Shown in pieces: positions 1-5,290 of a DNA stretch of 7,168 nt. Within the stretch, counting starts at the first letter, position 1. Each line of letters opens with the position of its first letter. The translations under genes and the position numbers were made by a program. The notes beneath the pieces were generated by a model. The model had not been told where the DNA came from. It worked only from the letters and a program-made list of their open reading frames with translations, and searched no databases. Source of the stretch: Chitinophagaceae bacterium (GTDB lineage: Bacteria > Bacteroidota > Bacteroidia > Chitinophagales > Chitinophagaceae); NCBI GenBank assembly GCA_025351145.1, contig JANXWM010000411.1, positions 1 through 7,168 on the forward strand, given 5' to 3'.

Positions 1-1
1 A

Positions 2-133
2 GAAAAAATTACATCTGATGAGCAACTACGCCAAAACGCCCAGGATGCAGGCAAAAGCAAAGAAGAAATTGCAGCCATTACAGAACCAAAGAAAGAAATT
101 ATTATCAGCGCAAAAGGGGTTTTGGTGTTATAG
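2..133 (+). CDS. C-terminal end of an unidentified protein (5' truncated by window edge)
   Basis: An open frame runs from the window edge to a TAG stop at 131-133 and encodes about 43 residues, starting EKITSDEQLRQNAQ and ending IIISAKGVLVL. The composition (charged, helix-prone first part, then a short hydrophobic strand at the C-terminus) looks like real protein, and the reading is convergent with the next gene, whose stop lies 21 bp away. No family motif is recognisable in this fragment. In other Bacteroidota a PASTA-domain protein or D-Ala-D-Ala ligase is often found next to this pseudouridine synthase, but nothing visible here proves that identity. Confidence 0.55.
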   Translation, partial: EKITSDEQLRQNAQDAGKSKEEIAAITEPKKEIIISAKGVLVL

Positions 134-154
134 AAATAGAGGCTACTTGTTTCT

Positions 155-1204
155 TTATATTTTTTTTGTTTCCACATAACCCCGCCATTTTTCAATTACA
201 CTATTGATATCATCAGGTGTCGGGCTTTCAAAAAAAACTTCTTTATTTGTTACCGGGTGTTTAAAGCCCAGTGTTTTTGCGTGCAGAGCCGAACGTGGAC
301 AAACAGCAAAACAGTTCTCTACAAACTGTTTGTATTTTGTGTAAATGGTGCCCTTTAATATTTTATCGCCACCATAATCTTTGTCGTTGAAAAGCGTGTG
401 GCCAATATGCTGCATGTGAACGCGTATCTGGTGTGTGCGTCCTGTTTCCAAAACGCATTCCACTAATGTTACATAATTAAAACGCTCCAAAACTTTGTAA
501 TGTGTAATTGCATGTTTACCATGTTCACCTTCTGGGTAGGCATCGAATATTTTTCTAAAACGCTGGTGCCGCCCAACATGCGCCACAATGGTTCCTTCGT
601 CTTCTTCAATATTACCCCAAACCAACGCAATATATTTTCTTGATACCGTATGATTAAAAAACTGTTTGGCAAGGTTCGCCGCGGCCTCGCTTGTTTTGGC
701 GCAAACCAATAAACCGGTCGTGTTTTTATCTATGCGGTGCACCAAACCAAAACGTGGTAACAGTTCATCATTCAAGCCGGGGTTTTGCTGCATTAAATGA
801 TACGCGATGCCGTTTAATAAAGTACCACTGTAATTGCCAACTCCCGGATGCACCACCATATTCATTGGTTTGTTGAGCACCATAACTGCATCATCTTCAT
901 AAATAATATCTAATGGAACAGGCTCTGGTTTAACTTCTATGCTCTCGGGGTTAGTAAGGCTTAATACAAGTATTTCATCACCGGGCCGTACTTTATAATT
1001 ATTTTTTACGGTGCCGCCATTCAGCGTTATAAAGCCTGCTTCAATGGCCTGTTGTATTTTATTGCGGGTGGCATTGGTCATGTGCTGCTGCACCCACTTA
1101 TCAATGCGCAGTGGTTCCTGGCCTTTGTCTATTACAAAAGATTTCCGTTCGTAAAGTTCGTCGGCATTTTCTTCCGGTATTATTTCCTGTTCTTCCTGCA
1201 CCAT
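155..1204 (-). CDS. rluD: RluA/RluD-family 23S rRNA pseudouridine synthase
   Basis: This 349-residue protein isomerises specific uridines in 23S rRNA to pseudouridine; RluD of E. coli acts on helix 69 (positions 1911, 1915, 1917). An N-terminal S4 RNA-binding domain spans about residues 30-80 (PLRIDKWVQQ to KVRPGDEILV), followed by the catalytic domain. The catalytic motif HRIDKNTTGLLV lies at 156-167, with the expected nucleophile Asp159. Further family motifs are NKP (111-113), HPG (119-121), ETGRTHQIRVH (253-263) and GHTLFNDKDYGG (268-279). Length and S4 plus synthase order match RluD better than the shorter RluA or RluC subtypes, although the exact target uridines are inferred. The ATG at 1204 is the only sensible start; no Shine-Dalgarno is visible, which is usual in Bacteroidota. 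It is transcribed alone, divergently from lipB, and repeat copy A begins only 17 bp upstream of its start. Confidence 0.93.
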   Translation of the reverse strand: MVQEEQEIIPEENADELYERKSFVIDKGQEPLRIDKWVQQHMTNATRNKIQQAIEAGFITLNGGTVKNNYKVRPGDEILVLSLTNPESIEVKPEPVPLDIIYEDDAVMVLNKPMNMVVHPGVGNYSGTLLNGIAYHLMQQNPGLNDELLPRFGLVHRIDKNTTGLLVCAKTSEAAANLAKQFFNHTVSRKYIALVWGNIEEDEGTIVAHVGRHQRFRKIFDAYPEGEHGKHAITHYKVLERFNYVTLVECVLETGRTHQIRVHMQHIGHTLFNDKDYGGDKILKGTIYTKYKQFVENCFAVCPRSALHAKTLGFKHPVTNKEVFFESPTPDDINSVIEKWRGYVETKKI

Positions 1205-1220
1205 GTTTTGTTACTTATTT

Positions 1221-1452
1221 TTTTGAACCGGGCGACAGATACTTTTATGATCGTTCCTTGCGTCGCACTCTTGTGCTGCTGAATATGAATGAGCAAATAC
1301 AGCAACCGCAAAAATACGTGATGCCTGAGTTTTATAAGATTTGATTATTAAAACGCCCATCTGCCAGTCGGGAAAAGCTGAATATATAATCCAACAGTAC
1401 AAGAGTGCGACGCAAGAGAAGCTTAATAGATATTCATTTGTTTGGTTCATAA
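1221..1452. repeat. Fold-back (inverted-repeat) intergenic element, copy A
   Basis: Two perfect 18-bp inverted arms, CTTGCGTCGCACTCTTGT at 1257-1274 and its reverse complement at 1399-1416, enclose a 124-bp interior. Pairing continues inward with transition-type mismatches (GCTGCTGAAT against ACTGTTGGAT, 7 of 10). Outward, a second inverted pair, TTTTGAACC at 1221-1229 and GGTTCATAA at 1444-1452 (8 of 9), lies exactly 27 bp beyond each arm. The element nearly fills the divergent rluD-lipB intergenic region (1205-1510) and carries no plausible gene. The same arms recur in copy B, so this is a dispersed repeat family, MITE-like or REP-like in form. No transposase is in the window. Confidence 0.85.
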
Positions 1453-1472
1453 TTTCCTCTATTGTTCTGGTA

Positions 1473-1504
1473 TTTCTTCATCAGCATTTTATAAAATACC
1501 TTTG
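1473..1504 (+). promoter_or_regulatory. Candidate Bacteroidota-type promoter of lipB
   Basis: TACCTTTG at 1497-1504 fits the Bacteroidota -7 consensus TAnnTTTG exactly. A weak -33-like TTTC lies at 1473-1476, 20 bp upstream. The -7 element ends only 6 bp before the lipB ATG at 1511, so the transcript would have almost no leader. It lies just outside the right end of repeat copy A. Confidence 0.5.
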
Positions 1505-1510
1505 CGGCCT

Positions 1511-2200
1511 ATGACTAATAAAGTTGTGTTTCAGGATACAGGAAAAAGGCATTACAAAGAGGTTTGGGATTATCAGGAAAACCTGCTTCAGCAAGGCGTT
1601 AAAACCAAGCAGGCAGCGGCTGAAGGAGAAAAACCAACAAACTATTTATTGTTTACAGAGCACTTTCCTGTTTACACACTTGGTAAAAATGGGAAGGAAG
1701 AACATGTGCTGATAACTGAGGCGGAAAGAGAACAAAAATCGGTTGAATATTTTCATATAAACCGTGGTGGGGACATTACTTTTCATGGCCCCGGGCAATT
1801 GGTAGGCTATCCTATTTTTGATCTTGACCAGTTTAAGCCCGACCTTAACTGGTACCTGCGCAACCTTGAAGAAGTAATGATACTTACCATGGCCGAATAT
1901 GGTTTGTGTGGTGAACGAAGTAAAGGCGAAACAGGTGTTTGGATGGATCCTGATATTAAGGGGCATGAAAGAAAAATTTGCGCAATGGGCATAAGGTGCA
2001 GCCGCTGGATAACCATGCACGGCTTTGCTTTTAATGTAAATACCGACCTTTCTTTTTTTGATTATATAATACCCTGTGGCATACAGGATAAAAAAGTTAC
2101 TTCGCTTGAAACGGAGCTTGGGCAAAGCGTTTCAATGGATGAAGTAAAGGAAAAAGTGAAACGCAATTTTGAAAAAGTATTTGATATTTCGTTGGAATAG
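1511..2200 (+). CDS. lipB: Octanoyl-[ACP]:protein N-octanoyltransferase (lipoyl synthesis)
   Basis: LipB moves octanoate from acyl carrier protein to the lipoyl-domain lysine of 2-oxoacid dehydrogenases and GcvH, the first step of cytoplasmic lipoate synthesis before LipA adds sulfur. The protein has 229 residues, typical for the family. The signature RGGDITFHGPGQLVGYP spans residues 85-101. The catalytic lysine is Lys155 (KICAMG) and the acyl-accepting cysteine is Cys189 (IIPCGI); their 34-residue spacing equals that of Lys142/Cys176 in the M. tuberculosis enzyme. HGFAFNV (170-176) is also conserved. The frame stays open upstream to a TTG at 1442, but the ATG at 1511 gives the normal LipB N-terminus (MTNKVVFQDTG) and sits just after a TAnnTTTG promoter box. 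No lipA lies in the window. Its stop is 6 bp from the stop of the convergent downstream gene, leaving no room for a separate terminator. Confidence 0.96.
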   Translation: MTNKVVFQDTGKRHYKEVWDYQENLLQQGVKTKQAAAEGEKPTNYLLFTEHFPVYTLGKNGKEEHVLITEAEREQKSVEYFHINRGGDITFHGPGQLVGYPIFDLDQFKPDLNWYLRNLEEVMILTMAEYGLCGERSKGETGVWMDPDIKGHERKICAMGIRCSRWITMHGFAFNVNTDLSFFDYIIPCGIQDKKVTSLETELGQSVSMDEVKEKVKRNFEKVFDISLE

Positions 2201-2206
2201 AGGGCT

Positions 2207-3070
2207 TTATTTTAGATCTTTCTGCAAGAGAATTTTATTGCGTTCTTTTAGTTTTTCATCCTCATACAATTCAAACTTAAACCAGCCGGCGTGCATAAAG
2301 TTGGTTTTATCGATTACCAGTTCCGTTTCAGTAATACGATTGAGCGAGAATAGTTTTTTGCCATCAATATCAAAAAAGATCAGCTTGTATTTTTTTGTCG
2401 CTGCCTCGGGCAATTTCACTTCTATAAAGCCATCTGGATTGGTAACAACATACTTAGAGGGAATGTAAATACTTGCCGGGTCGAATTGTTTTATAAGCAC
2501 ATCATCCTGGCCTGTAATAAGCAATGTATCTCTTGTTCTTCTTAAAATCGAGTCTTTAAATTTACGGTATTCGGGGTACAGCAACCTGGCAAATACTGAA
2601 TCTTTATTGCGAACAGTTATAAATCGCAGCACTTCAGGTTTTGGGGGAATGGGCGGGTTATCAATAATATCTTTAACTATTGTATTGGCGCTGGTATTAT
2701 TTATGTTTTCTGGCGAAGGAACGTATACTACGGGAACGGCAATTTTAGCCTTAGAGAAATAAAATGCGTTACCATCGAGTATGTAAGAAATGCGGTAATA
2801 AAACTTCCCAGTATACGGAGTTGTATATACAAAACCATTTTGCGGCAGTTGAGGTGATTCTGTAGAAAATATGGTTCTGAAATTTTTTATACTGTCGAAA
2901 GAAAACTGAACGTTTAATTGAATACAGCCTTCATTAAATGGGTTTACCCAGGATATACGGATTTTATTTTTGCCAAGGTCTTCTGCCGAAAAATCAGGAA
3001 GCTGTTTCTGTGCTTTTGCCTGACTTGTAAAAATCACCAAAGTAAATACTGCTATTAAAATCCGCTGCAT
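2207..3070 (-). CDS. Secreted protein of unknown function with Fn3-like N-terminal region
   Basis: I do not recognise a named family. The 287-residue protein begins with a classical signal peptide (MQRILIAVFTLVIFTSQAKA, residues 1-20, probable cleavage before Gln21), so it should be exported. Residues about 25-115 look like a fibronectin type III-like beta sandwich (IRISWVNPFNE, YYRISYILDG). A proline-rich linker follows near 135-150 (NPPIPPKPE). The last 70 residues (YKLIFFDIDGKKLFSL to HAGWFKFELYEDEKLKER) resemble the beta-rich C-terminal sorting domain of type IX secretion cargo, but only loosely. The start at 3070 is preferred over one at 3121 because it begins the signal peptide directly, avoids overlap with the upstream gene and follows a promoter box at 3089-3096. 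It lies 41 bp downstream of the PLP enzyme gene on the same strand and may be partly co-transcribed with it. Confidence 0.8.
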   Translation of the reverse strand: MQRILIAVFTLVIFTSQAKAQKQLPDFSAEDLGKNKIRISWVNPFNEGCIQLNVQFSFDSIKNFRTIFSTESPQLPQNGFVYTTPYTGKFYYRISYILDGNAFYFSKAKIAVPVVYVPSPENINNTSANTIVKDIIDNPPIPPKPEVLRFITVRNKDSVFARLLYPEYRKFKDSILRRTRDTLLITGQDDVLIKQFDPASIYIPSKYVVTNPDGFIEVKLPEAATKKYKLIFFDIDGKKLFSLNRITETELVIDKTNFMHAGWFKFELYEDEKLKERNKILLQKDLK

Positions 3071-3088
3071 TCTTTCTTGAATTGTTTG

Positions 3089-3096
3089 CAAATATA
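3089..3096 (-). promoter_or_regulatory. Candidate -7 promoter element of the secreted-protein gene
   Basis: On the minus strand the sequence reads TATATTTG, an exact match to TAnnTTTG, ending 18 bp before the ATG at 3070. A T-rich stretch about 19-22 bp upstream could serve as the -33 region. It lies in the 41-bp gap after the PLP enzyme gene, so the secreted protein probably has its own promoter. Confidence 0.5.
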
Positions 3097-3111
3097 AAGG
3101 GGCTGCCTTAT

Positions 3112-4011
3112 TTAAAAACATAAGGTTCCGGCAGGCAAAGAAAGGTTGCCCTGCAAACCGCCACTATGAACCATTAAAACGTTGCTGCCTGCAGGTATGG
3201 TATTGTCCTTAATCATTTGCTGAACCGCATAAAAAGTTTTAGATGTATAAACAATATCGGTTGGCAGTTGATGTTGCTGCCAGGTTTCGTTCATAAATGC
3301 GAGCAGTTCGGCAGGATGCTTTGCATAACCTCCAAAATGATATTCATGTAATATGGTAAACTTTTTTGTTGCGTCATCTTTATTCAGCAAAGCTGTTACC
3401 TTATTTAACAGTTCGACATTTCCTTTCATTGCACTTATTCCAATTACTTCCTGGTTTGCTGAAACAGATTGAATAATTCCTGCCATCATTGTTCCGGTGC
3501 CTGCTGCACAAATAATATGAGTGTATTGCTCAGGATATTTGCACTGCAAAAGAATTTCTTTTGCGCCCATTGAACCCTGTATTCCATAACCACCTTCATT
3601 AATGAGATAAGTATCCTTAAATAATTCACTCAGGGTTTCTTTGTCTTTATATTCCTTTCGGCTTATAAAGTGTAATTGCATACCATATTCCTTTGCTGTT
3701 CTTAAAGTGTGCGATAATTCTACAGGCTCCTCCCCTCTTATAATGCCAATACTTTTTAAACCGGATTTATGGCAGGTACAGGCCGTAGCTATAATATGAT
3801 TTGAATAAGCTCCCCCAAAAGTTGTAACAGTGGCAAAGCCTTTTGCAAGTGCATCCTGGAGGTAATATTTAAGCTTAAACCATTTATTACCGCTTATTAC
3901 AGAATGTATTTTATCAAGCCTCAATACATCAAGCCGTACATTTTTTAACGATAACCAATTTGCCTCAATCGTTTGTGTAAATACTTTTTTATATTGAAAT
4001 GTATCTTCCAT
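3112..4011 (-). CDS. PLP-dependent enzyme, ACC deaminase/D-cysteine desulfhydrase family
   Basis: This 299-residue protein belongs to the fold-type II PLP enzymes that include 1-aminocyclopropane-1-carboxylate deaminase and D-cysteine desulfhydrase, which release ammonia (and sulfide) from small amino acids to give 2-oxoacids. The Schiff-base lysine is expected at Lys43 in SGNKWFKLKYYL. FGGAYSNHIIATA (65-77) is the substrate-contact loop with the conserved Ser70-Asn71. AAGTGTMMAGI (169-179) is the glycine-rich loop that binds the PLP phosphate, and VHSGGLQGN lies near the C-terminus. It is shorter than E. coli DcyD (about 328 residues) and its GGAYSNH loop differs from the GGIQSN/GGLQSN of characterised members, so the true substrate is open. 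The ATG at 4011 is two bases from the start codon of an unused plus-strand frame. Its real divergent neighbour, the nucleotidyltransferase, starts at 4091. Confidence 0.87.
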   Translation of the reverse strand: MEDTFQYKKVFTQTIEANWLSLKNVRLDVLRLDKIHSVISGNKWFKLKYYLQDALAKGFATVTTFGGAYSNHIIATACTCHKSGLKSIGIIRGEEPVELSHTLRTAKEYGMQLHFISRKEYKDKETLSELFKDTYLINEGGYGIQGSMGAKEILLQCKYPEQYTHIICAAGTGTMMAGIIQSVSANQEVIGISAMKGNVELLNKVTALLNKDDATKKFTILHEYHFGGYAKHPAELLAFMNETWQQHQLPTDIVYTSKTFYAVQQMIKDNTIPAGSNVLMVHSGGLQGNLSLPAGTLCF

Positions 4012-4027
4012 GCGTAATAAAATAATT

Positions 4028-4039
4028 TATAAATATTTG
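4028..4039. promoter_or_regulatory. Possible overlapping divergent promoter core
   Basis: In the 79-bp gap between the PLP enzyme (start 4011, -) and the nucleotidyltransferase (start 4091, +), an AT-rich core reads TATTTATA on the minus strand (4035-4028), 19 bp from a minus-strand TTG. It reads AATATTTG on the plus strand (4032-4039). Each is one or two bases off the TAnnTTTG consensus. Both genes must start transcription in this gap, but the exact boxes are uncertain. Confidence 0.25.
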
Positions 4040-4090
4040 GTACTTAAAGCGAAACAATTAGCTTCGCAAAACTCTAAAAAAAATACCATT

Positions 4091-4990
4091 ATGCAGCCAA
4101 CACTTGTAATTCTTGCAGCGGGCATGGCCAGCCGATACGGAAGTATGAAACAAATAGAAGGGTTTGGCCCTTCTGGTGAAACAATAATGGACTACTCGAT
4201 TTACGATGCAGTTTCTGCAGGTTTTAAGAGGGTTGTGTTTCTTATACGGGAAGATTTTGCTGATAATTTTAAAGCCATTTTTGAACCTAAGCTTAAAGGT
4301 AAAATTGAAACAGCTTACGTTTACCAGGAATTAAATTCTTTTACCGGCAGCAGGGTTATTCCTGCAAACAGATCAAAACCATGGGGCACTGCCCATGCAG
4401 TGCTTTGCTGCAAAGATGCAGTTAACGGGCCTTTTGCAGTAATTAATGCTGATGATTTTTATGGCAAAGATTCATTTGTAAAAGCCTATGATTTCCTGGC
4501 TAACAAATGCAGCAACACGAATTTTGCAGTGCTTGGTTACGAGCTTGCCAATACATTAAGCGAACATGGCAGCGTAAGCCGCGGTGTAATATCCATCAAT
4601 GATAAAAATGAAATGACAGGCATAGATGAGCGCTTAAAGATTTACACCAAAGACAATAAAATAGTTTATGAGGAAGACGATTCGTTCACAGAATTATCGC
4701 CCGATACAAAAGTAAGCATGAACTTTTTTTGTTTAGCCCCATCATACATTGATATGTGCGAAAAGGAGTTTAATATTTTCCTCGATGCAAATATGGATAA
4801 CCCAAAAGCTGAATTTTTAATTCCGCGAATGGCCGATCAGTTTATAAAATCAGAACTTGGTGTAATAGAAATTGTGCCTACAAGCGCCAGGTGGTTTGGT
4901 GTTACTTATAAAGAAGATGCGCCAATCGTTCAGGCCTGTATAGATGCGTTGGTAAGCAATGGTACATACCCATCCAATCTTTGGGCGTAG
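4091..4990 (+). CDS. Sugar-phosphate nucleotidyltransferase-like protein (NTP transferase domain)
   Basis: This 299-residue protein has the Rossmann-like fold of nucleotidyltransferases that join a sugar phosphate to an NTP, releasing pyrophosphate. The N-terminal nucleotide-binding signature is LAAGMASRYGSMKQ (8-21), a variant of LAAGxGTRxxxxxxK. KPWGTAHAV (96-104) corresponds to the base- and sugar-contacting GTAHA loop of GlmU- and RmlA-type enzymes. NADDFYG (119-125) carries the metal-binding acidic pair. There is no C-terminal left-handed beta-helix, so it is not a bifunctional GlmU. The sugar and nucleotide cannot be read from the sequence. The frame extends upstream to an ATG at 4010, but the ATG at 4091 starts directly at the first beta strand (MQPTLVILAAG) and the extra 27 residues are lysine- and asparagine-rich with no family character. 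It appears monocistronic and is followed by repeat copy B. Confidence 0.85.
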   Translation: MQPTLVILAAGMASRYGSMKQIEGFGPSGETIMDYSIYDAVSAGFKRVVFLIREDFADNFKAIFEPKLKGKIETAYVYQELNSFTGSRVIPANRSKPWGTAHAVLCCKDAVNGPFAVINADDFYGKDSFVKAYDFLANKCSNTNFAVLGYELANTLSEHGSVSRGVISINDKNEMTGIDERLKIYTKDNKIVYEEDDSFTELSPDTKVSMNFFCLAPSYIDMCEKEFNIFLDANMDNPKAEFLIPRMADQFIKSELGVIEIVPTSARWFGVTYKEDAPIVQACIDALVSNGTYPSNLWA

Positions 4991-4999
4991 TATTTTTTT

Positions 5000-5196
5000 A
5001 GCCGGGCAGAAGAATAAGCATTAAGCATCGTTGCGTCGCACTCTTTTACTGCAGTGCTAGCAGCTGCTTTGGCCTTCAGTTTGCGGGCCCTTTGTCTTGT
5101 TCAAAGTTCGGTGCTGTAAGCCCACAGTTAAATATTGCTCTAAACGTACAAGAGTGCGACGCAACAGGCGATGCTATGATAACCAAAAGCCGGGCT
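5000..5196. repeat. Fold-back (inverted-repeat) intergenic element, copy B
   Basis: Inverted arms GTTGCGTCGCACTCTT at 5030-5045 and its reverse complement at 5150-5165 pair perfectly over 16 bp and enclose a 104-bp interior that is not recognisably similar to that of copy A. An outer pair AGCC (5000-5003) and GGCT (5193-5196) lies 26-27 bp beyond the arms, the same spacing as the outer pair of copy A. Its left flank shares GAATA-N3-ATTAAGC with the inverted right flank of copy A, so the two copies are in opposite orientation. The element begins 10 bp after the nucleotidyltransferase stop. The non-coding stretch 4991-5290 holds only this element and the terminator. Confidence 0.85.
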
Positions 5197-5230
5197 CCAC
5201 TCATTTCTTATTTTCAGAAAAATATGTTTA

Positions 5231-5262
5231 AAAAAATAAGCCCCGCTAACCAGGCGGGGCTT
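5231..5262 (-). terminator. Intrinsic terminator of the sigma factor/protease transcript
   Basis: A perfect 9-bp stem, AAGCCCCGC (5238-5246) with GCGGGGCTT (5254-5262), encloses a 7-nt loop. Read on the minus strand, the stem is followed by ATTTTTT (5237-5231). It lies 28 bp downstream of the protease stop. On the plus strand only CTTTGTTATATT follows, so any stop of transcription leaving the nucleotidyltransferase and copy B would be weaker. Confidence 0.85.
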
Positions 5263-5290
5263 TGTTATATTAACCAAAAAACCAACTGTG

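Noticed and set aside
134..154. Terminator between the partial first gene and rluD
   Set aside because: There is a T-rich run after 150 but no GC hairpin in the 21-bp gap.
1211..1450. 79-residue minus-strand frame with hydrophobic start
   Set aside because: It coincides with repeat copy A on almost its full length; its hydrophobic CVALL stretch is simply the translation of a repeat arm, and the same word appears in another plus-strand frame.
1442..1510. 23-residue N-terminal extension of LipB from a TTG codon
   Set aside because: The extension lies partly in repeat copy A and across the TAnnTTTG promoter box, and LipB proteins normally begin at the residue corresponding to the ATG at 1511.
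1646..2125. 159-residue minus-strand frame inside lipB
   Set aside because: It is fully antisense to the clearly conserved LipB coding sequence and shows no protein motif.
3071..3121. 17-residue extension of the secreted protein
   Set aside because: It would overlap the upstream gene, span the promoter box and bury the signal peptide inside the protein; the ATG at 3070 begins it directly.
4010..4090. 27-residue extension of the nucleotidyltransferase
   Set aside because: The family fold starts right at MQPTLVILAAG (4091); the extension is low-complexity, lysine-rich and occupies the divergent promoter region.
1257..5165. CRISPR array or small RNA gene based on the recurring arms
   Set aside because: The arms occur as inverted pairs at two distant sites, not as regularly spaced direct repeats, and no cas gene is present. 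A structured RNA remains possible but is not shown.
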